Below, one piece after another: positions 61,902 through 64,000 of a stretch of DNA of 64,000 nt. Below the pieces are notes generated by a model. It saw only the letters and a list, made by a program, of their open reading frames with translations. It made no database searches and was not told the origin of the DNA. The number at the start of each line of letters is the position of its first letter. Position 1 is the stretch's first letter. The position numbers and the translations under genes were made by a program. Origin of the DNA: Protea cynaroides. Its lineage: Eukaryota > Streptophyta > Magnoliopsida > Proteales > Proteaceae. Where the stretch lies: assembly GCA_028583415.1 (NCBI GenBank), contig CM053275.1, forward strand, positions 7,259,056 through 7,323,055, written 5' to 3'.

Positions 61902-64000
61902 GTACAGTAAGCTGTAGTTAATGGATTCAACCATTGATGATGTTCTAATTCTCATTGCATTAAACTCTGAGCAAACAGTGTTAGCTTCTTCTTTTTGGTT
62001 TTATTGCTCATAAATTTGTCACAAAGAGGTATAGAATGAAGCAAGTAGCTGGAAATTAAAAGTGGACATTACATTGAGATCATAACTTTAGGCTTTGCAA
62101 CCCTGGTGAAATACCCCTCACAATCTGATTGATGACATCCTCAGCTGGGCAGAACTTTTCTTTGGGTATTTGTGTTTCAAACTTCCCAGTGACAATGATT
62201 GCTCTGAAGAAACCTATCTTGATTTAAACCACAAGGGCCAATCCATAAAAGCAGAAATTCCAATCTGGCTCCTCTTTGCTGCTTATAGATCTTCATATCT
62301 TGGACTTGAGACCTCAAGAATCCATGTAGCTGACCCCATTTAGTTGGGATAAGGCTACTTGTTTTTGTACCTTGGATTTGAGACCACTTAAGGAAAGGAG
62401 AATGCTTCAACCCAAGGATTAAGGCTTCAAACTCATCAGTTATCTAGTTCAGGACACCTATAAGGTCAGAGAATCAAACATCAGCACCTCTGTGATCCCT
62501 GATAGCTCCATGAAAGAAAGCATTCTTTTAGTGTGCTCCTATCGAATGCTTCTTTTGGGGGTGGGGGGTAGACCACTGCTGCACTAATCAAGAGTATTAG
62601 GGTCTGATTTAATAACCTCTTCCCACTTTATCTACATGTAGCAGATATTAACACTTTGAAGTTGTCTATTTGAGAGGCTCACTTTGCTGCTTTCTGCATA
62701 ACAAGACTACTCCAAATTTCTAAAACAATCCCTGGACACCCAGTTGTTCTGCTTCTCCCAAATGTTTTATATACCCCCTGGTAAGGTGCATCTTCGGAGA
62801 AGTGTTTCTCCCTTGTGAAGGGTACAAGATGTCAAAACCACAGTAAGGAGCTAGCATCAGAGAAAAAAGGGCCAAGCAACTTTAGAGGGTGAAGCAAGCT
62901 GGCCCACATCACTCTTGCAAATCACATAGATGGAAAGGTGCACAATTAAATGACCAGAAAAGTAACACTTCCAACAAATATATGAAATGATAAGGCTGTT
63001 TCTCATTCATGCTTCTGTGTCTAATTTCTCACCTGCGCTTTGTATCTTGGAGTGATTTCCTTGCATAAATTTATGTGAAACTTGGTTTTAAGAATGAGGC
63101 TTGGCTACCACCAGATTTAGAGTCCATCAAGGGAAACACTACTAACATTAATCATGAGAATTAGGTTAGATTTAGTGTTACTTGGGTCTGTTTGGTCGAG
63201 AGAAGAGAAGCCCCAATGAGCATATTCAAATGATTCTGTCAAAAACAAACTGGTAGACTAACTGGTATGATGTAATGCCAAAAATGTATATGGATAGTAG
63301 CACCTAACTGGTGGGCGTAGTTGAGTTCAGCTCTAAACTCATATCAATCAAAAAAGCCAAGTCTAACCCAAAGGGGTAGCTCAGTTGGCAAAGAACAACA
63401 CCTCAGAATTAAGAGGTCATGAGTTCAACTCGCCTTGAGGCATACCTATCCAAAAAAAAAAAAAAAAAAAACCCAGCTCTGGTTGGAGTCTTTGACTAAC
63501 CTATTAAAAAGGACTCTTGGTGCCATCTGTTAAACTCAATTGAATTGTTTGAACCATTTTGGTGCAATACTACCTTCTTTGTTGATGCACAGGCTTGAAT
63601 ATTTATGTCCATGATCAAGACAACAACATGCTTTGGTAAGAACCTAGAAGTTGCTAATTTAGTGTCTGATTTGAGATGCATGCAGCAGTAAAAATTTTCA
63701 GTCTGAAACAAGAAACAGTGAATCTTAAAATACCATCAATATTCCGTCCTTCCCTGCTCCTCTAGCTATCCTCTTTTTGTTTGCATATTGAAGGGAAGCT
63801 AATGGGATAAATGCTCCCCTTCATGTCAGGCACAACCATAAGGATTGTAGCTTTTGTAATTTGTGGTTCATTGGTATTTTTTTCACCACTTTAGGAAGAA
63901 CGAAGGAAGCTCAATTTGATGTTGCTCAGTTCTGATTTTGTGAGCTCAACCAACCCTGTATATGATAGAAATAGTCCTTGACTGGACACATTTGCTGTGG
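61902..64000. other. Intron 4 of the glutathione peroxidase gene (partial)
   Basis: Noncoding, with a G run at about 62558-62567 and the SINE listed below. I searched for the expected next exon (VRVNG / KWNFTKF region) and did not find it. Confidence 0.65.
63366..63471 (+). mobile_element. tRNA-derived SINE with A tail
   Basis: Has a polymerase III A-box-like TAGCTCAGTTGG (63377-63388) and B-box-like GGTCATGAGTTCAACTC (63415-63431), then a short tail and ~20 As. The flanks AAAGCCAAGTCT and AAACCCAGCTCT look like a slightly diverged target duplication. It resembles a tRNA gene but cannot form a full acceptor stem or T arm, so it is a SINE or old tRNA retropseudogene. Confidence 0.65.

Noticed and set aside
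63374..63440. Possible functional tRNA gene
   Set aside because: A- and B-box-like sequences are present but the acceptor stem and T arm do not pair, and an A tail and probable target duplication follow, which fits a SINE.
1..64000. CRISPR arrays, bacterial operons, organellar insertions, new defence-like gene clusters
   Set aside because: No regularly spaced repeats with unique spacers, no organellar genes and no unexplained conserved coding cluster were seen; coding content is explained by three plant genes and retroelement remnants.

Overview
The window is nuclear DNA of a flowering plant. The genes are split by GT-AG introns, many introns are several kb long and packed with transposable elements, and all three recognisable genes belong to plant-typical families. 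The large introns would fit a magnoliid or early-diverging eudicot, but this is only an inference. There is no sign of bacterial, organellar or CRISPR sequence.

Layout. (1) About 1-37 kb, minus strand: a hyperosmolality-gated calcium channel (OSCA/CSC1-like, clade 1 type). Nine coding exons encode residues 1-605. The last ~165 residues lie off the left edge. Only 1.8 kb of coding sequence is spread over 31.5 kb. The introns hold a GC-rich TIR element (2000-2637), a non-autonomous copia-like LTR element (7162-9590), a LINE scrap (~13.4 kb), a long solo-LTR-like unit (18051-20419), a decayed Ty1-copia element (22208-29129) with a nested 1-kb TIR transposon, and a Mutator-like element with 9-bp target duplications (29925-31477). 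(2) 37.2-40.7 kb: an AT-rich intergenic region between two divergent genes, with a (TA)n tract and an imperfect inverted repeat close to the right-hand gene. (3) 40.7-58.4 kb, plus strand: a complete HUA2-like gene (PWWP domain plus CID/RPR domain, 1520 residues, 11 coding exons). Its second intron is 9 kb long and carries a ~345-bp-arm foldback, an AU-type SINE with a perfect 17-bp target duplication, and three diverged copies of another repeat. One intron appears to be of GC-AG type. (4) 60.9 kb to the right edge, plus strand: the first four exons of a GPX4/5-type glutathione peroxidase with a possible N-myristoylation signal. The rest lies off the window.

The three genes are functionally unrelated neighbours: a membrane osmosensing channel, a chromatin/RNA-processing regulator and a thiol peroxidase. 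I found no clear new multi-gene system. The most interesting signals are structural: the intronic foldback, the Mutator-like insertion that can be compared with a near-empty paralogous site in the same window, the microsatellite expansion limited to one LTR of a pair, and a cluster of GTATGGTCG-type motifs with a perfect palindrome in the solo LTR. Exon boundaries were read by eye from splice sites, reading phase and family conservation; transcripts were not available.
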